Below, in pieces: positions 16,795-26,364 of a stretch of DNA of 64,000 nucleotides. The number at the start of each line of letters is the position of its first letter. Position 1 is the first letter of the stretch. Made by a program: the position numbers and the translations under genes. Source of the stretch: an uncultured Kordiimonas sp. (GTDB taxonomy: Bacteria; Pseudomonadota; Alphaproteobacteria; Sphingomonadales; Kordiimonadaceae); assembly GCA_947492375.1 (NCBI GenBank), contig CANLMI010000003.1:1-64000 (forward strand), given 5' to 3'. The notes beneath the pieces are model-generated. The model was given only the letters and a program-made list of their open reading frames with translations. It was not told where the DNA came from and made no database searches.

Positions 16795-17502
16795 TCACCT
16801 TTCCCGCCCACCGCGTTCGCGCTCTTGTGCCTGTCTGTCCATCATGGCGCGGGCGCGTTCCATTCGACGGTCTTTATCGCCCTTAGCCTTTTCGTCAGTT
16901 TCTTTGACGTTATCGTTTGAAACATCCTTTTCAGGCAGCTTCGACGTAATAGCCTGGACGGCTTCTTGTCTCTCTTGCCTGTCTAACTCACCATCAAGTG
17001 ATTTATCGTTAAACGCTTCTTTGGGTTTATCTGATGATTGCTGGTTGTTGACAGTGTTGCGAATAAGCTCTTTTTCGGCCTGACCTTCACGTGCCTTGTC
17101 ATTGAAAGCCTTATCAACGTTTGAGTTTGTTTGTTGTGGTGCCTTTTCTTGTGGCTCCTGCGCCTTCTCAGGTTGCGACTGTTCCTTATTGGGTTCCAAG
17201 CCCAATGATCCACGGTGTTTGTCGATACTGTCTTTAATTTCTTGCTGGCGCGCTTCAACCCGTTCTTCTTGGGCAAATTGCTTGTCAGTACGTTCTGCCG
17301 CCATATCGTGGCGTTCCATCGCGTCCGTTTGTTTACCAAGAGAACGCTCGATATAATCATCCGTAGGCCGCATCATGTTCGGGCCACCACCAGTGGATTT
17401 GTCATTCAGGAAGTCTTTGTGATCTTCGCGCTTATCAACTTCAGCACGCTGCTCGCGGTAGATTTCATCTTGCCGCTTGAACTTCTTATCATCCATCATC
17501 AA
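16795..17502 (-). CDS. Highly charged, probably disordered/coiled-coil protein
   Basis: A 235-aa protein dominated by Glu, Lys, Gln, Arg and Asp, with no hydrophobic core. Repeated short phrases (AFNDKAREGQAE, AFNDKSLDGELD) suggest internal duplication. The N-terminus (FKRQDEIYREQRAEVDKRED) and C-terminus (RRMERARAMMDRQAQERER) predict long helices. It lies between the coupling-protein and relaxase remnants and may be a mobilisation accessory protein. I recognise no named family. It is convergent with the J-domain gene, 15 bp apart. Confidence 0.6.
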   Translation of the reverse strand: MMMDDKKFKRQDEIYREQRAEVDKREDHKDFLNDKSTGGGPNMMRPTDDYIERSLGKQTDAMERHDMAAERTDKQFAQEERVEARQQEIKDSIDKHRGSLGLEPNKEQSQPEKAQEPQEKAPQQTNSNVDKAFNDKAREGQAEKELIRNTVNNQQSSDKPKEAFNDKSLDGELDRQERQEAVQAITSKLPEKDVSNDNVKETDEKAKGDKDRRMERARAMMDRQAQERERGGRER

Positions 17503-17725
17503 AAACCCTTATAAGATCAACCCATGAGGGAAAGATAATTATAGACCTCGCAATAATGCTAATCACTTAATTGTGGTATTTATCGATAATTCTGTTGAAA
17601 TGCTACCTAAAGTATCTTGTTTACTTAATTTTTATTCAATAGATTGTTTTCTTATAAAGAACTTTATATCAGTTTTTGATCTAAGGTTGATATTGAAAGT
17701 AACCTAAAGAATAGAGGGGGATTTT

Positions 17726-18367
17726 ATGGCACTACCAGATAGCTATACTCAAAAGCCGGGCGCTATACCAGCATACTTTGATGCTATATTGAATGCTGAA
17801 GCTCCTGAACGCTTTACCAATAAATTTCTTGTAAACCTAGAATTTAAAAGTACCAACGATAGATTATTCATTGGAATATTAAAAGACTTAGGGTTTTTAG
17901 ACACAGATGGTGTCCCAAAAGAAAGATACTATCAGTTTCACGACAGAACTCAGTCTAGGACTGTTTTGGCTGAAGCTATTAGAGAAACATATTCCGATCT
18001 TTTTGAAGTAAACAAAAAAGCTAATACTCTATCTACCGATGATGTAAAAAATAAGCTACGAACGTTATATGCTGGTTCAAAATCTGATAATGTAATTTCC
18101 AAAATTTCTTCAACTTTTACTAACTTATGTGAGTATGCAGACTTTTCTTCTGTTATAAAAAAGAAAGTAGAAGAAAGAGATACGGATACACAAAAATCTA
18201 ATAAAACCTCCCCAGAATCGGCAAGAGAAACTGACATTAATACTAATGAAAATCGAATAACTCCTCTGAACTCATTACAATATCATATAAACATAGTTCT
18301 CCCAGAAAGCAGAGACCAAGCCGTATATGATGCTATATTTAAAAGTTTACGCGATCATTTAGGATAA
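17726..18367 (+). CDS. DUF5343-family protein
   Basis: A 213-aa protein. The N-terminal ~150 residues have the DUF5343 pattern: YTQKPGAIPAYFDAIL, APERFTNKFLVNLEFKSTND, ILKDLGFLDTDGVPKERYYQF, LAEAIRETYSDLFEV. This family has a winged-helix-like look and is often found beside HEPN-type proteins. The C-terminus (YHINIVLPESRDQAVYDAIF) recalls a bacterial substrate-recruiting tail. AGAGGGGG precedes the ATG. The next gene starts 4 bp after its stop, so they form a pair. Upstream DNA (17503-17725) is AT-rich promoter sequence. Possibly the sensor or antitoxin of the pair (inference). Confidence 0.75.
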   Translation: MALPDSYTQKPGAIPAYFDAILNAEAPERFTNKFLVNLEFKSTNDRLFIGILKDLGFLDTDGVPKERYYQFHDRTQSRTVLAEAIRETYSDLFEVNKKANTLSTDDVKNKLRTLYAGSKSDNVISKISSTFTNLCEYADFSSVIKKKVEERDTDTQKSNKTSPESARETDINTNENRITPLNSLQYHINIVLPESRDQAVYDAIFKSLRDHLG

Positions 18368-18371
18368 GTTG

Positions 18372-18941
18372 ATGGATGAAATCTATAATTTTGTCTACAA
18401 GGGCATATTAACTGATGAAAGTCTAGACAAGTGCGGAAGAAAGACGAAACATAACTTGGGAACACAAGAAGCTGAGGCTATCCGAACATTATTAAGCTAT
18501 AATATGTTGGATGAAGAAGCTTTAGTTAATGCGCAACGAATGTCTATTACATACACAGCAATTCATGCTTTTGAAAACATGGTAAGAGATCTTGTAAAAA
18601 AGGCAATGACTGAAGAACATAAGGAAGATTGGTGGTCAAAAGTTCCTGAAAGAATTCAGAAGAAATCAAAGAGTAGAATGGAAGAAGAAGCTAAGTTTCG
18701 TTGGCATGGCGTTAGGGGAGGGTCGGAAATTGAATATTGCGACTTTGGGGATTTATCTTCGATCATAACGACAAACTGGGATCTTTTTGATGAAATCCTT
18801 GCTGACAGAGAATGGGCAAAATCGTTATTGAGCATCCTGGAAAGGTCTAGAAATATAGTAATGCATGGTGGTAGCTTAGCAAGACAAGACATAGAAAGAA
18901 TTGGGGTAAATATAAGAGACTGGGTTCGTCAAACTGGTTAA
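18372..18941 (+). CDS. HEPN-domain protein (Swt1-like)
   Basis: A 189-aa helical protein. The diagnostic feature is the C-terminal RNIVMHGG, an RX4H motif of HEPN ribonucleases, after the helix WAKSLLSILERS. The N-terminal helix (YTAIHAFENMVRDLVKKAM) is the usual first HEPN helix, with E/R residues that help form the active site. HEPN proteins cleave RNA in abortive-infection and toxin-antitoxin systems. The start at 18372 follows AGGATAAG. Coupled with the DUF5343 gene, this is a plausible two-gene toxin or defence module carried as cargo. Confidence 0.75.
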   Translation: MDEIYNFVYKGILTDESLDKCGRKTKHNLGTQEAEAIRTLLSYNMLDEEALVNAQRMSITYTAIHAFENMVRDLVKKAMTEEHKEDWWSKVPERIQKKSKSRMEEEAKFRWHGVRGGSEIEYCDFGDLSSIITTNWDLFDEILADREWAKSLLSILERSRNIVMHGGSLARQDIERIGVNIRDWVRQTG

Positions 18942-19002
18942 TGTCACGATAATTCATCCATAAAACTACATTTTCTTTTGTATTCGCCATGTCGATAGCA
19001 AG

Positions 19003-19425
19003 CTATCGTTCCAACCTTATCCCTTTATCTCTTGTTTGTCTTTCCACCATAGCTTTAGTTCGTTTGATGTTGAGTGCCTTTCTGCCTTCAACTTTGAGCA
19101 CTTGACCTATGATGTGATTAAGGTTTTTTTGCTCTTGTTTGTGTTGGGTTTTTAGGTGTTTGATTTCCTGTTGCAGTCTCTGCCTTTCCTTTAGCTGGGC
19201 ATGAATAAGATTGTCTTTTTGTAACTGGTCACGCTTTAGGGCTTCCCGTGCATCAAGCTGGTTCTGTTGCCTTATGGCCTCCTTCGCTTTACCTGATAGC
19301 CAGTCCCAGACACCCTTTAAACCAGTGCTGAGACGTGTTTGTCTCTGCCTGACCTCGAATAGGTTTCTATGATGTTGACGTTCTTTAAGGTGTTGGCGCT
19401 GCTGTTTATGCTCGTTCGTCAGTTT
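19003..19425 (-). pseudogene. Relaxase C-terminal remnant
   Basis: About 140 codons of a charged helical tail (LKGVWDWLSGKAKEAIRQQN, ALKRDQLQKDNLIHAQLKER, LQQEIKHLKTQHKQEQ) match the end of alphaproteobacterial mobilisation relaxases, where GLxGLWxxxTGK is followed by a coiled coil. The nuclease domain is missing: similarity stops near 19422, exactly where the opposite-strand hydrolase gene begins. The open frame runs on to 19545 only by chance. It shows the element was once mobilisable and was rearranged here. Confidence 0.6.
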
Positions 19426-20797
19426 TGTCGAAAGTGTATGGGAGAAAGACAATACACTCTGTAACCCTAAAGTCTGGAGTAAACCCACATCCATCGGCAA
19501 TAGCTTCGAACAACGTCGCCTGACAACTAATAGCCCTAAAGTCAATAATTCTCAAACTAAAGCCCCTCGAACAGATTTCTATGAATACTATTGGGCTCAT
19601 CAAACTGTTGGCACAAAATGGGAGCATTTCAAAAGTTGGATTTTTTCTCTTTTGCTACGCCGCCCTTGGCATTTTAGAGGTTGGATGCAGGCCTTGTGGG
19701 TTCTTTTGTGGATTGCAACCTTCACCATCTTGTTTCTTGTTTGGAATACAGCGGCAGATGATAGCGCAAAAGGATTGAATAATATTTGCTATAGTTGTGC
19801 TCTGAAGGAATTCAAACATTCAGTAGCAAGTATGTTTGTACTTGAGATAGACCCAATGTGGCGCTTTATACAGCATGCAGTTAACTCCGTGCTGAGCATT
19901 CTTAGCGATCAAATTCTAAATGTCTTGGCTTTGATTTTTGGTGGTGTGGGGATGAAATTCGTTACTAGATACTTTGGTGACGTTGCTCGTTATGTTCAGG
20001 CAAAACCAGGCAACATCAAGGTACGTCAAGCTATACGTGAAAATGGCATAAAATTGCTGGAAGATTTGAATGCAACTGGGAAGTACGATCAAATTATTCT
20101 GGTTGGTCACAGTCTTGGAACCATCGTTGCCTACGATATATTGAACCATTTGTGGGCGCGCCATAACAAGCTTAATGGACAAGACTTAACAGATAAAGCG
20201 ATCCAAACCCTTCAAGGCCTTGAGAATATAGCTTCTACTCAATGTGAGCGCGAGGAAACAAATAAAAAATACAGGAAGAAACAGGAAGAGCTGTTTAAGG
20301 AAATTAATAGACAATGCAGTGATCAACTCGCTTGGCCAATTTCACATTTCATTACGCTTGGTAGTCCTTTAACACATGCCGACTTTCTGATGTTCGCAAA
20401 TGAAAGTGTTTTTACTGAACGAAAAAAAGATCGTGAGATTCCAACAGCACCCCCTGTACTTGAAGGTGGGCATTTTTGGTATAAGGAAGGAGATTCAAAA
20501 CACCTTCATCATGGCGCTGTTTTTGCTCCTACCCGATGGACAAATATATACGATAAATCGAGTTTTATCATACTCGGGGATATTATCTCAGGACCAATTG
20601 CGCCTCATTTTAGAACCGTCAAGTATGGTGAGGAAGGATTTTCATCAGTCCAGGATGTAAATGTCACAATTTCTCAGCGTTTTTTACGGCGGATATTCAC
20701 ACACACAGCTTATTGGACTTGGTCGAAAAAATATAAAGATAAAGTTCCCGATCATATCGGTAAATTAAGGGCGGCATTAAATCTTCCAAACGCCTAG
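19421..20797 (+). pseudogene. Membrane-associated alpha/beta hydrolase, 5'-truncated
   Basis: The frame is open from ~19395 and looks coding from 19421 (FVESVWEKDN, DFYEYYWAHQTVGTKWEHFK), but has no ATG before 19685; TTG at 19652 is the nearest alternative start. A membrane segment follows (ALWVLLWIATFTILFLVW). The catalytic core has the nucleophile elbow ILVGHSLGTIVAYDIL, ITLGSPLTHADF, and a possible Asp/His region near residue 290. Relatives carry an N-terminal hydrolase segment before FVES, which is lost at the breakpoint with the relaxase remnant. It may act on lipids or esters at the inner membrane. It heads a three-gene unit. Confidence 0.6.
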
Positions 20798-20834
20798 TCA
20801 ATTCGATGGAAACGCTAAATACGGGAGGGTGACA

Positions 20835-22748
20835 ATGAAACTGTTATCTGTAAAAAGTGCACATCTTCGACGATTTCTTGTTAGTACTACATGCATGGTT
20901 GTTGTATCAGCGTGTTCGCTAGGTAACCAACACCATGTCAGGAAAGGAACAGATCCACGTTATCAGGACGAGGATGTCGCCTTTCGTACTACCTATTATT
21001 TCAGAGTGTTTGATTATTGTGCAACGCAAGCACGGGGCGAACATGCTTCCGCTACAGATAAAGCAAAGTATGAAGGCATTCCTGAAATTGACTCACTTTA
21101 TCGTTTTCGCATGACTGGGAAATCAAATACTCTTCGTAACAAAATTCATTTTGAATCCGGCTCCCTGAAAAGCTGGGAATTGGATCCCTTAGGAGCGAAT
21201 GTAATTTTTGATGAAAATACAGGGCGTTTTCGTTTTCAGAGTAAGGCCGAAGCCGACCTGGAAGCTAAACAAAAACGCGCATGGGCGGATTATAAACGAT
21301 TACTGAAAGAGTATGAGGAGTTATCTACAATCAGTGAGAAAGATACGCCGCGCCAAATTGAAATTGTTGGAGGTGCCCTTAGTATTTTATTGCACGACGA
21401 AATTCAAAATAATGGGGATATCACAAATAATAACGTATCGATGTTAACGAGCAAATTAGCAGGACATGTTGATGCACAAGAAAAATATCTCGATAATTTA
21501 AACGAGGGCTTGCATCGTGCTACAAAGAATAAAGTAACCAGTGTTGCTGATTCAAAAATTAGGGAAATTACCGAGGAAACAAAATCTAAGGTTCTAAAAT
21601 CGGCGCAAGAATGGGTGCATAATCAAATTGTTGCGTTGCGGGCAGAATATATAGCAGCGCAATGGGCAAATATCAAAGCAAGTGGTGGTGTTGCTGCAAT
21701 ACCTGATGAAAACGCGTGGCTTAATCACTTTCCACAAATGATGCCTAATGACTTTTCATCGGCATCCAACACTGGATTTAAAGAGACGATTGCATCTGTG
21801 GTTTCTGGTGCAGATGAAAATGCAGCAGTGCCAATTGCACAGAATTTTTTTAACTCAGTCTTTGGCAATGCGTCTCCATTTTCATTGCAAAATACAATCA
21901 CAACCAGCCCACATTTGTTTTTACTGAACTCAAATCAATTGAAGGCGCTTTATCAAGAGTTACAAAATGAAGCAGATACTACAAAACACGATAGTATTGT
22001 AGCTAGTGCAACCACTGCCGTCGCACAATTCGACAAAGATAAAGACCCTGACATGACAGGTAGTCTGTCTAAGGTTATCAAGGATACTACACAACTTGAT
22101 AGCGATTATAGAATGCTTGTGAAAGCTATATTAATCACTGAGGTTACTAGGGTTGTCGAACAAGCTGTGGCGGACCAGCTTGGAAAAATAAAGTTAGCAC
22201 GTGTCCCTCAATCTACGTTGTTAACGCTGCAGCAGGCTATTAATGATAAATTACGGCTCGCAACGGGTACACCAAAACCTTTGAGCACAAAGCCTGGCCT
22301 TAAAATACAATCTGATAAAGGTGTCAACACTGCAATTGACTGTACAAATGTAACGCAGCGACGAGGGTTTCAGATTCTAGGGCCAGAAGGTTGGCGAACC
22401 TTTAACCCGGATGATCGATTGATTATGGCCATGCGCTCTTCGGCTGAACCACTTACAGGTGTTCTCAATCAGTTGTCACAGCGAGTTCTTAAATCTCATG
22501 AGGCAAAAAAAACAGATATAATGCCGCTTGTGGAAGCGCGCCTGCGTACAAGTGACGCACAGCGTTCGCTTGAACAAACGAGCGCTTTTGGGGATGCGGA
22601 AGAAAGTAGTGGAACTAAGTCACCAACAGTAGGCGTATGCAAGCTTGTGAATACCCTGACCAAAACATTGGTTAGGGAGAAAGAAGCGCTTATGCTTGCA
22701 GAAAATGCAAGCAATGAAAATTCTGATGAATTAAAATGCGGGGAGTAA
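20835..22748 (+). CDS. Large lipoprotein of unknown function
   Basis: A 637-aa protein. Lipobox VSAC (after LVSTTCMVV) marks a lipidated N-terminus. The mature protein is mostly helical, with no repeats or known domain; a Cys pair toward the C-terminus (AIDCTNVTQRRGFQILGPEG, VGVCKLVNTL) may form a disulfide. ATG at 20835 is preferred to GTG at 20829 because GGGAGG lies right before it. It is 5 bp from the next gene and 37 bp after the hydrolase, so the three are one operon. Probably periplasmic or outer-membrane-attached. Confidence 0.6.
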   Translation: MKLLSVKSAHLRRFLVSTTCMVVVSACSLGNQHHVRKGTDPRYQDEDVAFRTTYYFRVFDYCATQARGEHASATDKAKYEGIPEIDSLYRFRMTGKSNTLRNKIHFESGSLKSWELDPLGANVIFDENTGRFRFQSKAEADLEAKQKRAWADYKRLLKEYEELSTISEKDTPRQIEIVGGALSILLHDEIQNNGDITNNNVSMLTSKLAGHVDAQEKYLDNLNEGLHRATKNKVTSVADSKIREITEETKSKVLKSAQEWVHNQIVALRAEYIAAQWANIKASGGVAAIPDENAWLNHFPQMMPNDFSSASNTGFKETIASVVSGADENAAVPIAQNFFNSVFGNASPFSLQNTITTSPHLFLLNSNQLKALYQELQNEADTTKHDSIVASATTAVAQFDKDKDPDMTGSLSKVIKDTTQLDSDYRMLVKAILITEVTRVVEQAVADQLGKIKLARVPQSTLLTLQQAINDKLRLATGTPKPLSTKPGLKIQSDKGVNTAIDCTNVTQRRGFQILGPEGWRTFNPDDRLIMAMRSSAEPLTGVLNQLSQRVLKSHEAKKTDIMPLVEARLRTSDAQRSLEQTSAFGDAEESSGTKSPTVGVCKLVNTLTKTLVREKEALMLAENASNENSDELKCGE

Positions 22749-22753
22749 TACTG

Positions 22754-24649
22754 ATGAAGCTTATACACAAAGTCAGCGCTTTTCTCTTTACAGGCCTTAT
22801 CGCACTACCTGCATATGGCCAAAGCGGTTCCATGCGTATCGAAGTAGAGGTATATAATGGACCTCTAAGTAAAACACTGGATGTACAGAAAGCAGAATTG
22901 AAGGGGGTCGTTGATGTAACCTCAGAAACATTGGCATTGCTAATACGGGAGTTTCATCTGAGCCAATGCCGTCTTGGCTGTTTTGGTGAGGATCTTGATA
23001 CTAAGCATACGGATCGTGCCGCTGTAAATTATTGTGCAATGATAAAGTTCCCTTACGTATCTTCAGAAGTGGCAGGTGGCAATACGCCCGAGAGTTTAGC
23101 TAAAAAAAGGCGCTCGGAACACACTAGTTGGGAAAATTCGCTCGAGGATGCGCTAAAGACGCAAATAAACAAGACTGGATTAGATGTTAAGGATGTTTTT
23201 GGCACAAGTATTGTTGATCAATATCCTCAAATGTTTCCTGTTAAATCATATAAAAAGTGGCTATTTTGGGGGGATAAAAATTATAGTTTACCTGTTTCTG
23301 TTGAAGACGAGCCTCGGCAGGTTTGCCCTGTGTTGAGTGACATTAAAACTGCAATGATTGATTTATATGCAGGTATTAAAAAAGACCTTTTACCGCCGTC
23401 ATCAAGTGGGTCAAAAATTGTTGATTCAGATTATTTGGATAGTGCCGCGCGCTATGGAGCAACATTAACTGAAGGCGCCGAGCAGTGGGCATCTGCACAG
23501 ATGGCAATCCTACCAGAATCTACGCGTATGAAAATTGCGGTTGCTCGTGCATCTATCAGTGGTGTTGAACTGGGTACGGAATTAAACGCTCGAGCAGATG
23601 CTATTAAACGACAGGAGCAAGGTGAGCACGGCAGAGAAATACTGGCAACCAGCTTATATCTGCGCAATTCGGAAGGTTCCGATTATCTGAATTTGGTAGA
23701 ATGGATGAATGCCCGCCCACGGGTTGAACAGAAATGGTCTGCGACGGACCGTACCCGTATGGTAGAGCGCCTAATCGCTGATGCAAATTGGTCAAAGGTA
23801 AATGAAGCTTTTGCACAAGGCCGTGGTAAAGTTAATATGGTGTTTGCCAAAGATGATATTGGTAACTGGAATCTCAAATCATATGATAATGACCCTTCGG
23901 AACTTCTGAATTCCTATTTCAAACTGGGCACAACCCTTGTCAGTACAGCTTCCAAACTAGCGACAGGAGGCGTCAGTGGTACCGATATACTTAATAATCT
24001 TTCGGGTATTCAGCAGGCTAACAGTGCCGCTAATGATATCTTGCTTGGTACAAGTGGTGATCCGACATTAACTCACAAATCCGTTGACGCACTGGAAGCC
24101 CGTACAACTGGCAGACTACAGAAGGTTTCAACTGATTTAGATGCATTTGTTGCAATCCTGTCACAGAAAAAACAGGCTCAAATAGCGGAGAGAACTCGGG
24201 AGCAGACTGAACTTACGATGCTTGAAGCACGTTATAGTGAAGCTCAAGCGAATGAGAACACGGATCAACAACATTATGATCGATTGCTTGCAACATATGA
24301 ACAACAGGAAGCGGTTCTTAACAATCATAAAGCCAACTGTACAGATGTTACTAAATGCTCTATTCAGCGGCAATCCATAATCCAGCAAGTAGATCAGGCG
24401 CGTTCAGATAGAGACGAAGCGATGACAAGCTTGTATGAGAGTAAACTGGCAACTAAAGAGGCCGAGGTTCGTTACCAACGGCAAAAAAAGCAAGTGGAAG
24501 AAATAGAAGAAGATATCAAAAATATTGAACGTCAGATAGAGCATGCCCCCGTCACAGCGTTAAAACTAATTGATGAAATTATGGATAGCCATGCTGAAGC
24601 CCTTGAAAATTTGCAGGTTGCGGTTGTTGATAGCTCAAGCAGAGAATAA
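22754..24649 (+). CDS. Secreted coiled-coil protein
   Basis: A 631-aa protein with a Sec signal peptide (LIHKVSAFLFTGLIALPAYG, cleavage near AYG-QS). The body is uncharacterised. Residues ~455-610 are a long coiled coil (ARTTGRLQKVSTDLDAFVA, RTREQTELTMLEARYSEAQ, KKQVEEIEEDIKNIERQIE). Several Cys occur near residues 75-100 and in NCTDVTKCS. GGGAG precedes the ATG. It lies 5 bp behind the lipoprotein gene; the two products probably act together in the envelope. No family is recognised. Confidence 0.6.
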   Translation: MKLIHKVSAFLFTGLIALPAYGQSGSMRIEVEVYNGPLSKTLDVQKAELKGVVDVTSETLALLIREFHLSQCRLGCFGEDLDTKHTDRAAVNYCAMIKFPYVSSEVAGGNTPESLAKKRRSEHTSWENSLEDALKTQINKTGLDVKDVFGTSIVDQYPQMFPVKSYKKWLFWGDKNYSLPVSVEDEPRQVCPVLSDIKTAMIDLYAGIKKDLLPPSSSGSKIVDSDYLDSAARYGATLTEGAEQWASAQMAILPESTRMKIAVARASISGVELGTELNARADAIKRQEQGEHGREILATSLYLRNSEGSDYLNLVEWMNARPRVEQKWSATDRTRMVERLIADANWSKVNEAFAQGRGKVNMVFAKDDIGNWNLKSYDNDPSELLNSYFKLGTTLVSTASKLATGGVSGTDILNNLSGIQQANSAANDILLGTSGDPTLTHKSVDALEARTTGRLQKVSTDLDAFVAILSQKKQAQIAERTREQTELTMLEARYSEAQANENTDQQHYDRLLATYEQQEAVLNNHKANCTDVTKCSIQRQSIIQQVDQARSDRDEAMTSLYESKLATKEAEVRYQRQKKQVEEIEEDIKNIERQIEHAPVTALKLIDEIMDSHAEALENLQVAVVDSSSRE

Positions 24650-24804
24650 CGATGATACTATGAATCCAGAGCGGGAGCTCGAACTCTCTCTAGAGGTATT
24701 TTTTTATTATCAATATTTTAACTTAATTATAGCGTTCAACTTTATCACAATCAGCACGCTTTATCATTTATCAGTGACGCCGTATAAATATTTTTAGTTT
24801 GAGT

Positions 24805-26292
24805 TTATGATATATCACTTAAGCGTTTAAGTCGTCTTTTTAGGGCTCCTTGAGGGGTTTTTAGGTTTGATGCCCATGTTTTGTAATCATTATCATCATC
24901 AGGTTTTGCCATATGAATTTCCTGATCGGAAAGCTCATTAATCTGTTTAATAACAGATGTAGATTTTAACCTTTCATAGAGTGCTGTTCTTGATACATTT
25001 AATCTTTTTGCTGTTGGCTTTATCAACCATTCGCATACTTCAAATGCCTCTAATAATTCTGTATCACTAACGCTGGATGCAGATCTTAGCCGAGTTTGTA
25101 AAACGGGATATTTTTCAGATTTACTTACTATATCATCGATAGTGAACATACCCAGTGCTATTCGATCTGCAATATTTTTCAACTCACGAACATTCCCAGG
25201 CCATTCATAGCAAATTAAATTCTCAATTGTTTTTATATCAAGATTTTTACCTGCATTTTCAACTTGTACATTACGGCTTTGTTTTAAGAAGTGGTCAAGT
25301 AATATTGGAATATCAATTTTACGATTCCGCAAAGGAGGCATTATAATTTCAAAGGCTGCCAGGCGGTGATATAATGGCTGATTAAAATTATTCATGTCTT
25401 CTATGTTTCTATCTGTTGCTGAAACAAAGCGAACATTAATTTTGGTGACACCCATATTACCCAAAGGGGTAATTTCTTGCTCTTCGATTGCGCGTAAGAT
25501 CATTGGTTGTATAGTGGCCGGAGTATCCCCAATTTCGTCACAAAACAGTGTCCCGCCTGACGCTTGTTCAAAAAAACCTGTCTTTGTTTTAGTTAGGCCA
25601 GTATATGCCCCTTTTTTTGCCCCAAACAATTCTGACGCAGCCAGATTATGTGGAATAACCGCCATGTTCAGCGGGATAAACTGACTGGATTGACGATAGC
25701 TATGATTATGAATTGAGCGAGCGCATAGTTCTTTTCCTGTGCCCGTCTCCCCCCTTATCATTACGGTCACATCCGATCGTGCAACCTCGAGAATCTTTCT
25801 TCGACTTATATTGATGGCAGGACTGATACCAATAATACTCGTTGTATCACCAACTTGGTCTAGCGGTAATAAACTGATCCCTAGCAGTAGCCTATTAGAT
25901 ATATTTAACGTAATGATGTCATCTACCGTAAGATCAACATCAACGCATGAATTTACAGCTAATCCATTTACCCACACTTTCATAGGGCTTTCAGGGACAG
26001 TGATTTTGTAGTTACTTTGTGTTATTTTCTGTATTTGAATTGGCGAGCGGGATATCGCTAAATCACTAAGCGCTAGCTTACTAGTCTCATTATGTCTAGA
26101 AAAGAGAGGCGCAAAACGTGACACATTAAAAGAAGTCGATTTACTGGTGTCGATAACGGCATGCTCACCAATACGACTTTGAGATTGTTCCCATAAGATA
26201 ATGAGATACAGCATCTGTTGATCTTTGATCGCCATATTTTGTTTATGATGGGGACCTAAAGTTGATAATAAATTCTTAGGTTGTTTTTCCAT
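24805..26292 (-). CDS. FHA-like sigma54 enhancer-binding regulator
   Basis: A 495-aa protein. Residues ~35-150 look like an FHA domain (TSKLALSDLAISRSPIQIQK, VWVNGLAVN). Residues ~160-395 are the sigma54 AAA+ domain: Walker A GETGTGKE, ELFGAKKGAYTGL, Walker B GGTLFCDEIGD, sensor II CYEWPGNVRELKN. The sigma54-contact loop, usually GAFTGA, reads GAYTGL. A Fis-type HTH follows (KPTAKRLNVSRTALYERLKS). FHA domains bind phosphothreonine, and a Ser/Thr kinase gene is divergently transcribed 72 bp away, so kinase control is likely. Its probable targets are the dyads at 29148-29195 and the sigma54 promoter at 29236. Confidence 0.8.
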   Translation of the reverse strand: MEKQPKNLLSTLGPHHKQNMAIKDQQMLYLIILWEQSQSRIGEHAVIDTSKSTSFNVSRFAPLFSRHNETSKLALSDLAISRSPIQIQKITQSNYKITVPESPMKVWVNGLAVNSCVDVDLTVDDIITLNISNRLLLGISLLPLDQVGDTTSIIGISPAINISRRKILEVARSDVTVMIRGETGTGKELCARSIHNHSYRQSSQFIPLNMAVIPHNLAASELFGAKKGAYTGLTKTKTGFFEQASGGTLFCDEIGDTPATIQPMILRAIEEQEITPLGNMGVTKINVRFVSATDRNIEDMNNFNQPLYHRLAAFEIIMPPLRNRKIDIPILLDHFLKQSRNVQVENAGKNLDIKTIENLICYEWPGNVRELKNIADRIALGMFTIDDIVSKSEKYPVLQTRLRSASSVSDTELLEAFEVCEWLIKPTAKRLNVSRTALYERLKSTSVIKQINELSDQEIHMAKPDDDNDYKTWASNLKTPQGALKRRLKRLSDIS

Positions 26293-26364
26293 AAGACATA
26301 TCTATCATTAGTTTTGTTTAAAAAAAATATAATTTCCTACTTTTGATTACTGGTCAGGTACCGG

